DNA of 6,107 nt from Chloroflexota bacterium (GTDB lineage Bacteria; Chloroflexota; Dehalococcoidia; Tepidiformales; Tepidiformaceae). The stretch covers positions 1 through 6,107 of the forward strand of contig CAUJEQ010000082.1 in assembly GCA_963169135.1 (NCBI GenBank), in the 5' to 3' direction. The notes beneath the pieces are model-generated. The model did not search any database and was not told the origin of the DNA. It saw only the letters and a list, made by a program, of their open reading frames with translations. Below, piece by piece: positions 1 through 5,754 of this stretch. The translations under genes and the position numbers were made by a program. Position 1 is the first letter of the stretch. The number at the start of each line of letters is the position of its first letter.

Positions 1-201
1 GCTGGCGGCCCGCTCTCGCTCGTCGCCGCCCTCGAAGCGATGCGCCGCCAGGAAGTCTTCCCCATCGGCGGCTTCGAGACGGCAGAGAAAGACCTCGAGC
101 TCGCCTACGTGCAGGCCGCCCGCCCCGAACGCGTCGATTGCGTCATGACCAGCGCAATGGGTGTCGGCGGGAGCATCGTCGTCATGCTCCTCACGCGCTG
201 A
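1..201 (+). CDS. Beta-ketoacyl synthase-like protein, C-terminal 66 residues (5' end outside window)
   Basis: Frame 1 is open from the window edge to TGA at 199-201. The visible tail begins AGGPLSLVAALEAM and ends GVGGSIVVMLLTR. This fits the end of FabF-type condensing enzymes: a helix after the second active-site His, a segment around FPIGGFET that corresponds to the usual IPPTLN strand, a VD strand, then the glycine loop and a terminal hydrophobic strand. Such enzymes extend acyl chains by decarboxylative condensation in fatty acid or polyketide synthesis. The catalytic Cys and both His lie upstream and cannot be checked. The terminal loop is non-canonical: it reads GVGGSI where most KAS II proteins have GFGGxN, so the gating Phe and the conserved Asn are replaced. 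It may be a specialised or non-catalytic KS-like protein. The gene ends with no gap against the convergent gene at 202. Family is fairly sure; function is not. Confidence 0.72.
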   Translation, partial: AGGPLSLVAALEAMRRQEVFPIGGFETAEKDLELAYVQAARPERVDCVMTSAMGVGGSIVVMLLTR

Positions 202-666
202 CTACTCGTTGCAGGCGGGCTTGTTCGTGGGCCAGCGCTCGTAGGGCTGCAGCGCCTCGTGACAGCCCTCGCTCACTTCCGTGGAGACGATGACGAACTC
301 CAGCCCACTGGCCGTGGTGCCGCCACCGTTGACTCGTCCGGTCGCCGCGGCCGTCTCGCAGGGTCCACCGGGAGGGAGGTTTTCATCCGAGACTTCGCAT
401 CCCTCCGGAGGCACCAGGGCGATGTTCGCCTCCCAGCGCGACCGACCGATGGTCAACCCGAACAGCTCCAGGCCCGACTTCGACTGGTGGCTCCCCATGA
501 CGATTCCATACGATCCATCGGCGGGCGGCCCGTCGAAATGCCACGGAACAGGCTCCGAGACACTGGTCTCCACGCGGGTGCCGCCCAGCCCGCCAAGAGC
601 CACCGCCCCGAGCAGCACCACCCCAATCACCGCCGCGACTACCGCCACCACCGAGCCGTTGCTCAC
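202..666 (-). CDS. Small membrane-anchored or secreted protein of unknown function
   Basis: The product is 154 residues, starting at GTG (664-666) and ending at TAG. A GGAGG ribosome-binding site lies 5 nt before the GTG and supports this start. Residues about 6-28 form one hydrophobic, Ala/Val/Gly-rich segment, either an uncleaved anchor or a signal peptide; there is no lipobox Cys. The rest is a soluble, Gly- and Glu-rich exported domain with four cysteines (C90, C103, C135, C152). They could form two disulfides outside the membrane. The segment SGLELFGLTIGRSRWEANIAL looks like beta strands, but I recognise no family. The start lies 48 nt downstream of the CoA-transferase stop on the same strand with no visible terminator between, so read-through co-transcription is possible. 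Real coding is supported by the RBS, a membrane segment placed right at the start and a clean fit between neighbours. Confidence 0.72.
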   Translation of the reverse strand: MSNGSVVAVVAAVIGVVLLGAVALGGLGGTRVETSVSEPVPWHFDGPPADGSYGIVMGSHQSKSGLELFGLTIGRSRWEANIALVPPEGCEVSDENLPPGGPCETAAATGRVNGGGTTASGLEFVIVSTEVSEGCHEALQPYERWPTNKPACNE

Positions 667-671
667 GTCCG

Positions 672-676
672 CCTCC
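672..676 (-). promoter_or_regulatory. Ribosome-binding site deciding the GTG start of the 154-residue gene
   Basis: The minus strand reads GGAGG, then 5 nt, then GTG at 664-666. There is no ATG alternative close by, so this site is the main reason to accept the GTG start. Confidence 0.65.
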
Positions 677-714
677 GCCCGCCAGACGTATGCCGTCCCG
701 GGCTCATCTTCAGG

Positions 715-2940
715 CTAGCGGACGCTCACACCTTGAACCACCACAACCCCCTCCCGCACGAGCCGGCCCATCTCGGCGGCCATCCCAATCTCGCTCAGGA
801 TGCTGGCCGCGTCCGAGCCTGGCAGCGGCGCCGGCCGTCCCGGCATGGGCGGTGTCCGTGATAAGCGCGGCGAAGGTCCATTCGTCGTCAGCTCACCCTG
901 GCCCGGGTGGTGCCGGGTGATAGCCAACCCGTGTTCCCGCACCCATGGGTCGTCCCGCAGCTCAGCCACATCCCCGATGATCGCGTGCGCGCCCGCCCCG
1001 GCCTCCGTCAGCCGCGCCACCCACTCGTCCACCGGCGCGGCTTTGAAGGCAATCTCCAGCGCTCCCTCAAGCCCCAGCGGCAACAGGTGCTTGAACTCCG
1101 GCAGCCGGCGGAGCTCCGGCTCCCGGCAGGCGAGGAAGAACCAGCCGTCGCTCGCCTCGTAGGCCCGGTTCAGCGGCCCCGTCCCGAGGGCGTCCTGGCC
1201 CCGTGGTTCGTCCCACATCTTCCCCTTGTAGTCATGCAGGAAGAGCGATTGCAGCATCGTCGCCGTGTAGGCGAGTGCCGTGTCCACATGCTGCCCCGCT
1301 CCCGTGCGCTGACGGTGGAGCAAGGCCAGCGCGACCCCGTACGCACCCATGAACCCGGTCCCGTAGTCGTTCACCGCGAATGGCGCCAGTGTCGGACGCC
1401 CGTCGCCGCCGAACCGCTCCTGCATCCCCGTCGCCGCCTGCGCGATCTGCTCGTGCCCCGGCCGCGTCGACCACGGCCCCACCTGCCCGTACGTGTTCAA
1501 TGACGCGTAGACGATGTCCGGCTTGCGTGCCCGCACCGCCTCGTAACCGATGCCAAGCCGTTCCGCCACGCCCTTCCGGAAGTTCTGCACCACCACATCC
1601 GCCTGTTCGGCCAGCTTCCAGAAGACCTCCAGGCCCTCCGCCGTCTTCAGGTCGAGCAAGATGCTCCGCTTGCCCCGGTTGATGTCGTTGTGGAAGGCCA
1701 CGGCCTTCCGGTGCGGGCTATCGATCCGGATGACGTCGGCCCCGAACTCTGCCAGCGTCCGACCGCAGGTGGGCCCGGCCAGCACGATGCATAGGTCCAG
1801 CACTCGTACTCCCTGGAGTGCCGCCCTCAGGGGATCCGCCGGCGCCGCAGCCTTTCGGGCCGGCGAGGGGATTGCTGCCAGCACCTCGTCGCGGTCGGCC
1901 CCCGGCTCGTGCCTCGCCCAACGCACCGAGCCGGGCGTCCCGGACATGCGCACGTTGATCCCCGGCCCCCGGAACCGGCCGAGTACCGGGTCATCGCCCT
2001 CGGTGACGATGCCAGAGGCGAGCGCGTGTTCGTTCTCCATCCACTCCGCGCTCGTCCGGCAGATCGAGCCTTCGGTCCCGACCGCCTCGCAGAACGTCTC
2101 CCACTCCGCCGCCGTGCGGGTCAGGAACAACGCTTCGCTGCGCGCGTGGATCTCCTGCGGGGTGAGCTTGTCCACCGCCCCCGGCAGCAATTCTTCGATC
2201 CCCGCCGACTTCAGGAAATCGCCCGCCCGCTTGTTGCCCGCGTGGTACATGAACCAGCGCCCGTCCTTGCAGGCGAACTGGCGCGTGATCCCGAGCATCC
2301 GCGCGATGTTCGGGTCGCCACCCGTGATGGCGTCGCCGCCGATCCGGTAACCGATCGCCGCGAACGTCGCATCGAACAGCGGCACCTCCACCACCTGCCC
2401 CGCGCCGTCCCGCTCGCGCGCATTGAGGGCGATGGCGATGCTCGTCGCTGCCAGGAAGGCGGCGTACGACGAACTGAACGGCAGCGCCGCGTATACAGGA
2501 CGGCCCGTGCGCGGATTTGGCCGGTACGTCGCCGTCGCCGCGGCGACCACGCCTTCCCATGCGGCCACTCCGGCCCGCCTGTCGTCCCCGGCGAACCCCG
2601 GGAGCGAGCAGTACACCAGCCGCGGGTTGACCGCCGTCATGGCCACGGGACCGAGCCCAAGGCGGTCCATCACGCCTGGCCGGAAGTTCTCGATGACCAC
2701 GTCCGCCGACGCGACCAGGCGTTTCGCCGCATCCAGGTCGCCCGGTTCCTTCAGGTCCAGCACGATGCTCCGCTTTCCCCGGTTCCAGGTGGCGTTGGCC
2801 GGCGCATCGAAGCGCGGCCCACCCGGCGGCTCCACTCGAATCACATCGGCGCCCTGGTCCGCCAGGAACATGGCCGTCATCGGCCCCGCGATGTATTGCC
2901 CGAAATCGATGACCCTGGTCCCTTCGAGTGCTCCTGCCAT
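715..2940 (-). CDS. Tandem (two-copy) family III CoA-transferase, CaiB/BaiF type, one active-site copy
   Basis: The product is 741 residues. Start is ATG at 2938-2940, with GAGG 7 nt upstream; it begins MAGALEGTRVIDFG, where the family normally starts. The frame stays open 24 codons further upstream, but that stretch is Arg/Gly-rich and non-family. Family III enzymes move CoA between carboxylic acids (formyl-CoA and carnitine CoA-transferases) or racemise acyl-CoAs, and are usually about 400 residues. Here copy 1 spans about residues 5-358 and copy 2 about 375-720, joined by an Ala/Pro linker. Both carry the RVxDxxxxxAGP start, a GADVIR strand, NRGKRSI, a QNF/ENF-R-GV segment and GAGQ. The catalytic Asp after GAGQ is present in copy 1 (D190, codon 2371-2373) and is Tyr in copy 2 (Y558, codon 1267-1269). 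Copy 2 may serve as a structural partner or help bind CoA. The substrate cannot be told from sequence. It is divergent from the MBL-fold gene across 142 bp. Confidence 0.93.
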   Translation of the reverse strand: MAGALEGTRVIDFGQYIAGPMTAMFLADQGADVIRVEPPGGPRFDAPANATWNRGKRSIVLDLKEPGDLDAAKRLVASADVVIENFRPGVMDRLGLGPVAMTAVNPRLVYCSLPGFAGDDRRAGVAAWEGVVAAATATYRPNPRTGRPVYAALPFSSSYAAFLAATSIAIALNARERDGAGQVVEVPLFDATFAAIGYRIGGDAITGGDPNIARMLGITRQFACKDGRWFMYHAGNKRAGDFLKSAGIEELLPGAVDKLTPQEIHARSEALFLTRTAAEWETFCEAVGTEGSICRTSAEWMENEHALASGIVTEGDDPVLGRFRGPGINVRMSGTPGSVRWARHEPGADRDEVLAAIPSPARKAAAPADPLRAALQGVRVLDLCIVLAGPTCGRTLAEFGADVIRIDSPHRKAVAFHNDINRGKRSILLDLKTAEGLEVFWKLAEQADVVVQNFRKGVAERLGIGYEAVRARKPDIVYASLNTYGQVGPWSTRPGHEQIAQAATGMQERFGGDGRPTLAPFAVNDYGTGFMGAYGVALALLHRQRTGAGQHVDTALAYTATMLQSLFLHDYKGKMWDEPRGQDALGTGPLNRAYEASDGWFFLACREPELRRLPEFKHLLPLGLEGALEIAFKAAPVDEWVARLTEAGAGAHAIIGDVAELRDDPWVREHGLAITRHHPGQGELTTNGPSPRLSRTPPMPGRPAPLPGSDAASILSEIGMAAEMGRLVREGVVVVQGVSVR

Positions 2941-3070
2941 GCCGGCCCCTCTTGTGCGTGTTCGTCGTGGCCGAATCCTACCCGCGATGCCCGGCCCGGC
3001 GCGATCCTTCACCGCGCTGGAAATTGCGCAGCTACCTGATCCGTATGTTCCGCCTATCGCCCCGGGAGGG

Positions 3071-3076
3071 TACGAT
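3071..3076 (+). promoter_or_regulatory. Possible -10 element giving a leaderless transcript of the MBL-fold gene
   Basis: TACGAT matches TATAAT at 4 of 6 positions and sits 6 nt before the GTG start at 3083, the spacing seen for leaderless messages. The -35 position has only a poor match (TTCCGC, 3048-3053). A GGGAGG at 3064-3069 is 13 nt from the GTG, too far for a normal ribosome-binding site. I see no stronger promoter for either direction in the 142-bp divergent region 2941-3082. Confidence 0.3.
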
Positions 3077-3082
3077 CGCTTC

Positions 3083-3706
3083 GTGCCTGTTGAGATTACC
3101 TACCTTGGCCGCAACTGCTTCCGCCTCAAGGGCCGCGATGGCACCGTCATCACCGACCCCTGCCCTCCCGATAGCGGCTTCGTCATCGGCAAGCAGGCAG
3201 CCAACATTGTCACGGTCAGCCGCCGTGATGACCCCGGCTACAGCTACACCGAGGCAGTTACGGGCGACCCGATGGTGCTGGACGCCCCCGGCGAGTACGA
3301 CATCGGCGGCATGCTCGTGACGGGGATCGCAACGAAACGGCCCGATGGCTCCCGCAACGTCGTCTTCATCTGCGAGATCGACGGTATCCGCATCGGCCAC
3401 CTCGGCCTCCCGGGAACCATCGCGTTCGAGGAGTTGAAGGATGTCGATGTCCTCCTCCTGCCCGTCGGCGGCGGCAACTCCCTGACTCCGAACCAGGCCG
3501 CCGACACCATGACTCGGATCGAAGCGCGCATCGCAATCCCCATGAACTACAAGGTGGGCGGCGAAACGCTCGACCTCGGACCCCTCGAGAACTTCCTGAA
3601 AGAGACGGGCTCCAAGGCCGAACCCCAGCCCAAGCTCAACGTCAGCCGCAGCGGCCTCCCATCTGACCTCACGGTCATGCTTCTCGAACCCAAGCTCGTC
3701 AACTGA
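3083..3706 (+). CDS. Metallo-beta-lactamase-fold protein lacking all zinc ligands (COG2220/UlaG-like pseudoenzyme)
   Basis: The product is 207 residues. GTG at 3083 is chosen because the family typically starts with the strand seen here (VPVEITYLGRNCFRLKG). The frame also has an ATG at 2987, but the added 32 residues look unlike the family. Fold hallmarks are kept: the first beta hairpin, VITDP at 22-26, LDAPGEYDIGG at 66-76, a strand pair around 93-105, VDVLLLPVGGG at 121-131, an IEARIAIPM strand at 146-154, and usual family length. The metal-binding parts are changed. The HxHxDH loop reads SRRDDPG (46-52), the GDxGH region reads LGLPG (107-111), and the PMHY His is Asn (N155). The whole chain has a single His, H106, which is not at a ligand position. 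Hydrolase activity of the usual zinc type is therefore unlikely, and a binding or structural role is inferred. It ends just before a strong terminator. Confidence 0.85.
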   Translation: MPVEITYLGRNCFRLKGRDGTVITDPCPPDSGFVIGKQAANIVTVSRRDDPGYSYTEAVTGDPMVLDAPGEYDIGGMLVTGIATKRPDGSRNVVFICEIDGIRIGHLGLPGTIAFEELKDVDVLLLPVGGGNSLTPNQAADTMTRIEARIAIPMNYKVGGETLDLGPLENFLKETGSKAEPQPKLNVSRSGLPSDLTVMLLEPKLVN

Positions 3707-3716
3707 TCAATCCCGC

Positions 3717-3762
3717 CCAAACAAGAACACGCCCCTCGTTCGAGGGGCGTGTTCTTGTTTGG
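3717..3762. terminator. Bidirectional intrinsic terminator
   Basis: This is a perfect inverted repeat with 21-bp arms and a 4-nt GTTC loop. The GC-rich core (GCCCCTC/GAGGGGC) is flanked by an A-rich left arm and a T-rich right arm (GTGTTCTTGTTT), so the structure works in both directions. It lies 10 nt after the MBL-fold stop and 19 nt beyond the tetR stop, between the convergent ends. Confidence 0.9.
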
Positions 3763-3781
3763 CGAGATGTCCGGTGCCGCG

Positions 3782-4387
3782 CTACTTCTCGCAGCTCCTG
3801 TCGAGGGCGTGGCCGATGAGGTTGTGCAGCGCCACCAGCTGCGCGTCGGTGTCCACCTCGGGCATGAGCAGCTTCATCACGCGTGCGCCCCAGTAGAATC
3901 CATAGAGCGCCTCGGCGATCGCTTTGACGTCCACGTCCTCTGGAGCCGGCCCGAACTGGCGTTCAATCAGGAACAGGATGCCCGCCCGCACCTTTTCGAA
4001 CTCCTCCTTGAAGTCGCCCAGCACAGCGGCCTGTCCGTCCCGCACGAAGATCAGCGCGCGTTCGAGGAAGAGCTGCGTGTCGATCGCCACTTCCGGCTTG
4101 TTGAGTTCGGCGAAGGTCAGCCGGGAGAGCTCATCGAACGGCAGTTCGGCGCTCGATGGGTTCTCCCATGCGTGCTTGATCGCCTCGGCCGACTCGTCCA
4201 TGCAGCCGCGGGCAAGTTCGTCTTTGTTCTCGAAGTACCGGTAGATCGCGCCGGGCGAGATGCCCGCCTCGGCGGCAATTTCCGCCATCGTTGCGGCTGC
4301 GATGCCCTTCTGTGAGAAGAGCTTCGTCGCCGCGACCAGGATGCTGTGTCGGCGCGCTTCGAGGTGCGCGTCGGAGACTCGAGCCAT
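3782..4387 (-). CDS. TetR/AcrR-family transcriptional regulator
   Basis: The product is 201 residues, the usual family length. The N-terminal DNA-binding domain spans about residues 11-58: a helix with AATKLFSQKG, then the helix-turn-helix MAEIAAEAGISPGAIYRYF (34-52), then NKDEL. This is a textbook TetR_N signature. The helical C-terminal part (about 65-195) is a ligand-binding and dimerisation domain with no recognisable ligand motif. The ATG at 4385-4387 has only a weak GAAGG 13 nt upstream, but it lies 5 nt after the stop of a 57-codon ORF with a perfect RBS, so translational coupling is likely. Two TetR-type palindromes overlap the promoter of this pair, implying autorepression. One resembles the Bacillus FadR operator, so an acyl-CoA ligand is a reasonable guess; the protein sequence alone does not show it. 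The targets beyond itself are unknown. Confidence 0.93.
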   Translation of the reverse strand: MARVSDAHLEARRHSILVAATKLFSQKGIAAATMAEIAAEAGISPGAIYRYFENKDELARGCMDESAEAIKHAWENPSSAELPFDELSRLTFAELNKPEVAIDTQLFLERALIFVRDGQAAVLGDFKEEFEKVRAGILFLIERQFGPAPEDVDVKAIAEALYGFYWGARVMKLLMPEVDTDAQLVALHNLIGHALDRSCEK

Positions 4388-4392
4388 GCGGG

Positions 4393-4566
4393 TTAGTTCG
4401 CCTTCGGAAAGAGTGCGGGCAACATCTGCAGTCTACCCCGCGCAACGTTCAGCGCGCGCTCCAGCCGTTCCACGCGCACGATTTGCGCCCAGGTCATCCG
4501 GTGGGCGATTCGTGTCTCGGCGACTCGAAGTTCGGCCTGACGTGCATTAACGAGTTCGGCCAGCAT
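4393..4566 (-). CDS. 57-residue helical small protein, first gene of the tetR operon
   Basis: This short ORF runs from ATG (4564-4566) to TAA (4393-4395). AGGAGG lies exactly 6 nt upstream, the best ribosome-binding site in the window. It begins MLAELVNARQAELRVAETRI and ends LPALFPKAN. Residues about 2-48 are rich in Leu, Ala, Glu and Arg with no Pro and only one Gly, so one or two long amphipathic helices (possible coiled coil) are expected, with a net positive charge. There is no membrane segment and no cysteine. It is the first gene after the operator-controlled promoter and ends 5 nt before tetR. It might be a TetR partner, an antirepressor, or simply a leader peptide that loads ribosomes for tetR. 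I do not recognise a family. RBS, position and coupling support that it is translated; function is unknown. Confidence 0.7.
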   Translation of the reverse strand: MLAELVNARQAELRVAETRIAHRMTWAQIVRVERLERALNVARGRLQMLPALFPKAN

Positions 4567-4572
4567 GTGATT

Positions 4573-4578
4573 CCTCCT
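4573..4578 (-). promoter_or_regulatory. Consensus ribosome-binding site of the 57-residue ORF
   Basis: The minus strand reads AGGAGG, 6 nt, then ATG at 4564-4566. It is a full anti-16S match at ideal spacing and is the main evidence that the small ORF is translated. Confidence 0.8.
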
Positions 4579-4581
4579 GAA

Positions 4582-4599
4582 TGACTAAACGTTCATTCA
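4582..4599. promoter_or_regulatory. TetR-type operator, site A
   Basis: TGACTAAACGTTCATTCA is an 18-bp imperfect palindrome (7 of 9 base pairs) centred on AACGTT. It lies just downstream of the predicted transcription start of the small ORF-tetR operon, where bound repressor would block clearance. It ends one base before site B. Confidence 0.65.
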
Positions 4600-4600
4600 C

Positions 4601-4618
4601 TGAATGAATAGTCGTTCA
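4601..4618. promoter_or_regulatory. TetR-type operator, site B (FadR-like)
   Basis: TGAATGAATAGTCGTTCA is an 18-bp palindrome with 7 of 9 pairs matching. Against the B. subtilis FadR consensus TGAATGAMTANTCATTCA (from memory) it has one mismatch, G at position 14. It covers the predicted -10 element. The adjoining halves of sites A and B form a perfect 17-bp palindrome, TTCATTCACTGAATGAA (4592-4608). Centre-to-centre spacing is 19 bp. Confidence 0.7.
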
Positions 4619-4636
4619 CTTTGGCCAGGCTGTCAA
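4608..4636 (-). promoter_or_regulatory. Sigma-70-type promoter of the small ORF-tetR operon
   Basis: On the minus strand a perfect -35 TTGACA (4631-4636) is followed by a 17-nt spacer and a weak -10 GACTAT (4608-4613, 3 of 6 but with the key A and final T). Predicted start is near 4600, giving a leader of about 35 nt that contains the AGGAGG site. The -10 lies inside operator site B. Confidence 0.55.
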
Positions 4637-4731
4637 CCCCATCCCGGTGACAGTTGTGTGAACTTCCCGACAGTTCCCCACCGGCGGCTTCCGATTGGCG
4701 CCGCCCCGGGAATCAATGCCACACTGGCAGC

Positions 4732-5688
4732 GTGAGACCCTCCCCCGGCCGCTGGTTGCCCGCGCTCGCCGGGGTCGTCGGAGTCACCCTTGCTGCCGTC
4801 GCCATCCGGGCAGCTCCCGCCCCGGTTGCCGCCGCGTCGGCCGTCCCCATCCACGAGGTCCGCCTCTCGCTCGCGGTACCCGTGGGCACCGCCTTCGAGT
4901 TCGTCGAAATCTCCATGTTCGCCCTCGACGACGGCACATCCCCGCTGGACGACCGGATCGCCGAGGGCCGGGCGGCCATGCTCGCCCGCTTCCCCGGCGC
5001 CATCGAGCTCGAACCCCCCGAGGTCTCTGCCCAATTCCAGATTTTCGGCATCCGTTGGCCACAGCCCTTCGCCACCTGGCTGTACAACCCCGAAGGGGGC
5101 CCCCCATCGATGTCCGCCGAAACCGCGCTCGAAGCCATCAAAGCTGGCGCCGGCGGCTGGACCGGCGCGGGCGGCACGGGCTGGCACTTCGACTACCTCA
5201 CCACCACCACCACGCCCACGGGCTGCAACGGCATCCCGGAAAGCATCCCCCGCGACGGCCTGAACGTGGTCGGCTGGGGGCATATCGCGGGCGGCTACCT
5301 CGGCTACTCTTGCTGGTGGCGCAGTACCTCCCTGGTCGAAGGCACACCGTACTTCGAGGCCACCGAGTTCGACATCGTCTTCGAGCCGCTCTTTCCCTAC
5401 ACCGGCGCCTCCCTGCGCGCCCTCGCCCTCCACGAGTTCGGGCACGCCCTCGGCCTGGCCCATACCGAGCCTTCTCTCTGCCCGGGACAGGCGATGTGCG
5501 AAGGTGAGGACGCGATGATCTACATCTCTCCCCGCGAGGATGACCTCTTTGGGCTCATCGCCCTTTACGGCTACGCCCCCACGCCTACCACCACCCAGCC
5601 GCCTTCCCCAACGACCACGCCAACGGCAACGGCCACCGCTGCCCCTCGACCCTATCGCGCGGTCCTCCCGGTCCTCGCCCGCGACTGA
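4732..5688 (+). CDS. Secreted matrixin-like (metzincin) zinc metalloprotease with Thr/Pro linker and C-terminal LPVLARD tail
   Basis: The product is 318 residues. GTG at 4732 is chosen because a signal peptide starts there: a basic n-region (VRPSPGRW), a hydrophobic core at 9-25, and likely cleavage after AAASA near residue 37. A TTG at 4654 would add 26 residues that hide it. The zinc site is HEFGHALGLAH (234-244, bases 5431-5463), the full HExxHxxGxxH of metzincins: H234, H238 and H244 bind zinc and E235 is the catalytic base. The Met-turn is M262 in DAMIYI, followed by a DDLFGLIALYG helix typical of matrixins. An upstream ATEFDIVF segment fits the family's substrate-edge strand. There is no PRCGVPD cysteine switch. 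Four cysteines (165, 194, 250, 256) may form disulfides. Residues 282-307 are a Thr/Pro linker, then YRAVLPVLARD. It is expected to act outside the cell; the substrate is unknown. Confidence 0.88.
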   Translation: MRPSPGRWLPALAGVVGVTLAAVAIRAAPAPVAAASAVPIHEVRLSLAVPVGTAFEFVEISMFALDDGTSPLDDRIAEGRAAMLARFPGAIELEPPEVSAQFQIFGIRWPQPFATWLYNPEGGPPSMSAETALEAIKAGAGGWTGAGGTGWHFDYLTTTTTPTGCNGIPESIPRDGLNVVGWGHIAGGYLGYSCWWRSTSLVEGTPYFEATEFDIVFEPLFPYTGASLRALALHEFGHALGLAHTEPSLCPGQAMCEGEDAMIYISPREDDLFGLIALYGYAPTPTTTQPPSPTTTPTATATAAPRPYRAVLPVLARD

Positions 5689-5738
5689 TGGGCCTCCACG
5701 CGCCGCCCGCCGCCGCTAAACTGCCCCCACCACAACCC

Positions 5739-5743
5739 AGGAG
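5739..5743 (+). promoter_or_regulatory. Ribosome-binding site of the dienelactone-hydrolase-family gene
   Basis: AGGAG stands 11 nt before ATG 5755, slightly far but the only candidate. A TAAACT at 5716-5721 could be a -10 element, but no -35 accompanies it. Confidence 0.5.
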
Positions 5744-5754
5744 AGCCACCCCAC

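Noticed and set aside
259..861. Overlapping plus-strand open frames across the 154-residue gene
   Set aside because: Low-complexity Arg/His/Pro translations; the minus-strand reading has an RBS and a membrane segment at its start.
1550..2350. 266-codon plus-strand open frame inside the CoA-transferase
   Set aside because: Ser/Arg/Pro-rich shadow of the same gene; no RBS or recognisable motif.
2941..3012. 24-residue N-terminal extension of the CoA-transferase
   Set aside because: Arg/Gly-rich and unlike the family; the ATG at 2940 has an RBS and sits at the normal family start.
1909..3039. 376-codon open frame on the plus strand opposite the CoA-transferase
   Set aside because: Arg/Pro-rich translation with no family features; it mirrors the GC-rich codon pattern of the real minus-strand gene, whose two domains are unmistakable.
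2423..3082. Long in-frame upstream extension of the MBL-fold gene
   Set aside because: Most of it runs antisense through the CoA-transferase; the family begins at the strand encoded from 3083.
4291..4584. Plus-strand open frame across the small ORF and operator-proximal region
   Set aside because: Arg-rich with no RBS; it lies opposite the small ORF, which has an ideal RBS.
4633..5463. 276-codon minus-strand open frame opposite the matrixin gene
   Set aside because: Gly/Asp/Glu-rich antisense shadow; the plus strand has a signal peptide and a full zinc motif in the right order.
5689..5754. Possible terminator between the matrixin and hydrolase genes
   Set aside because: The 66-bp gap is C-rich with no stable inverted repeat or T-tract.
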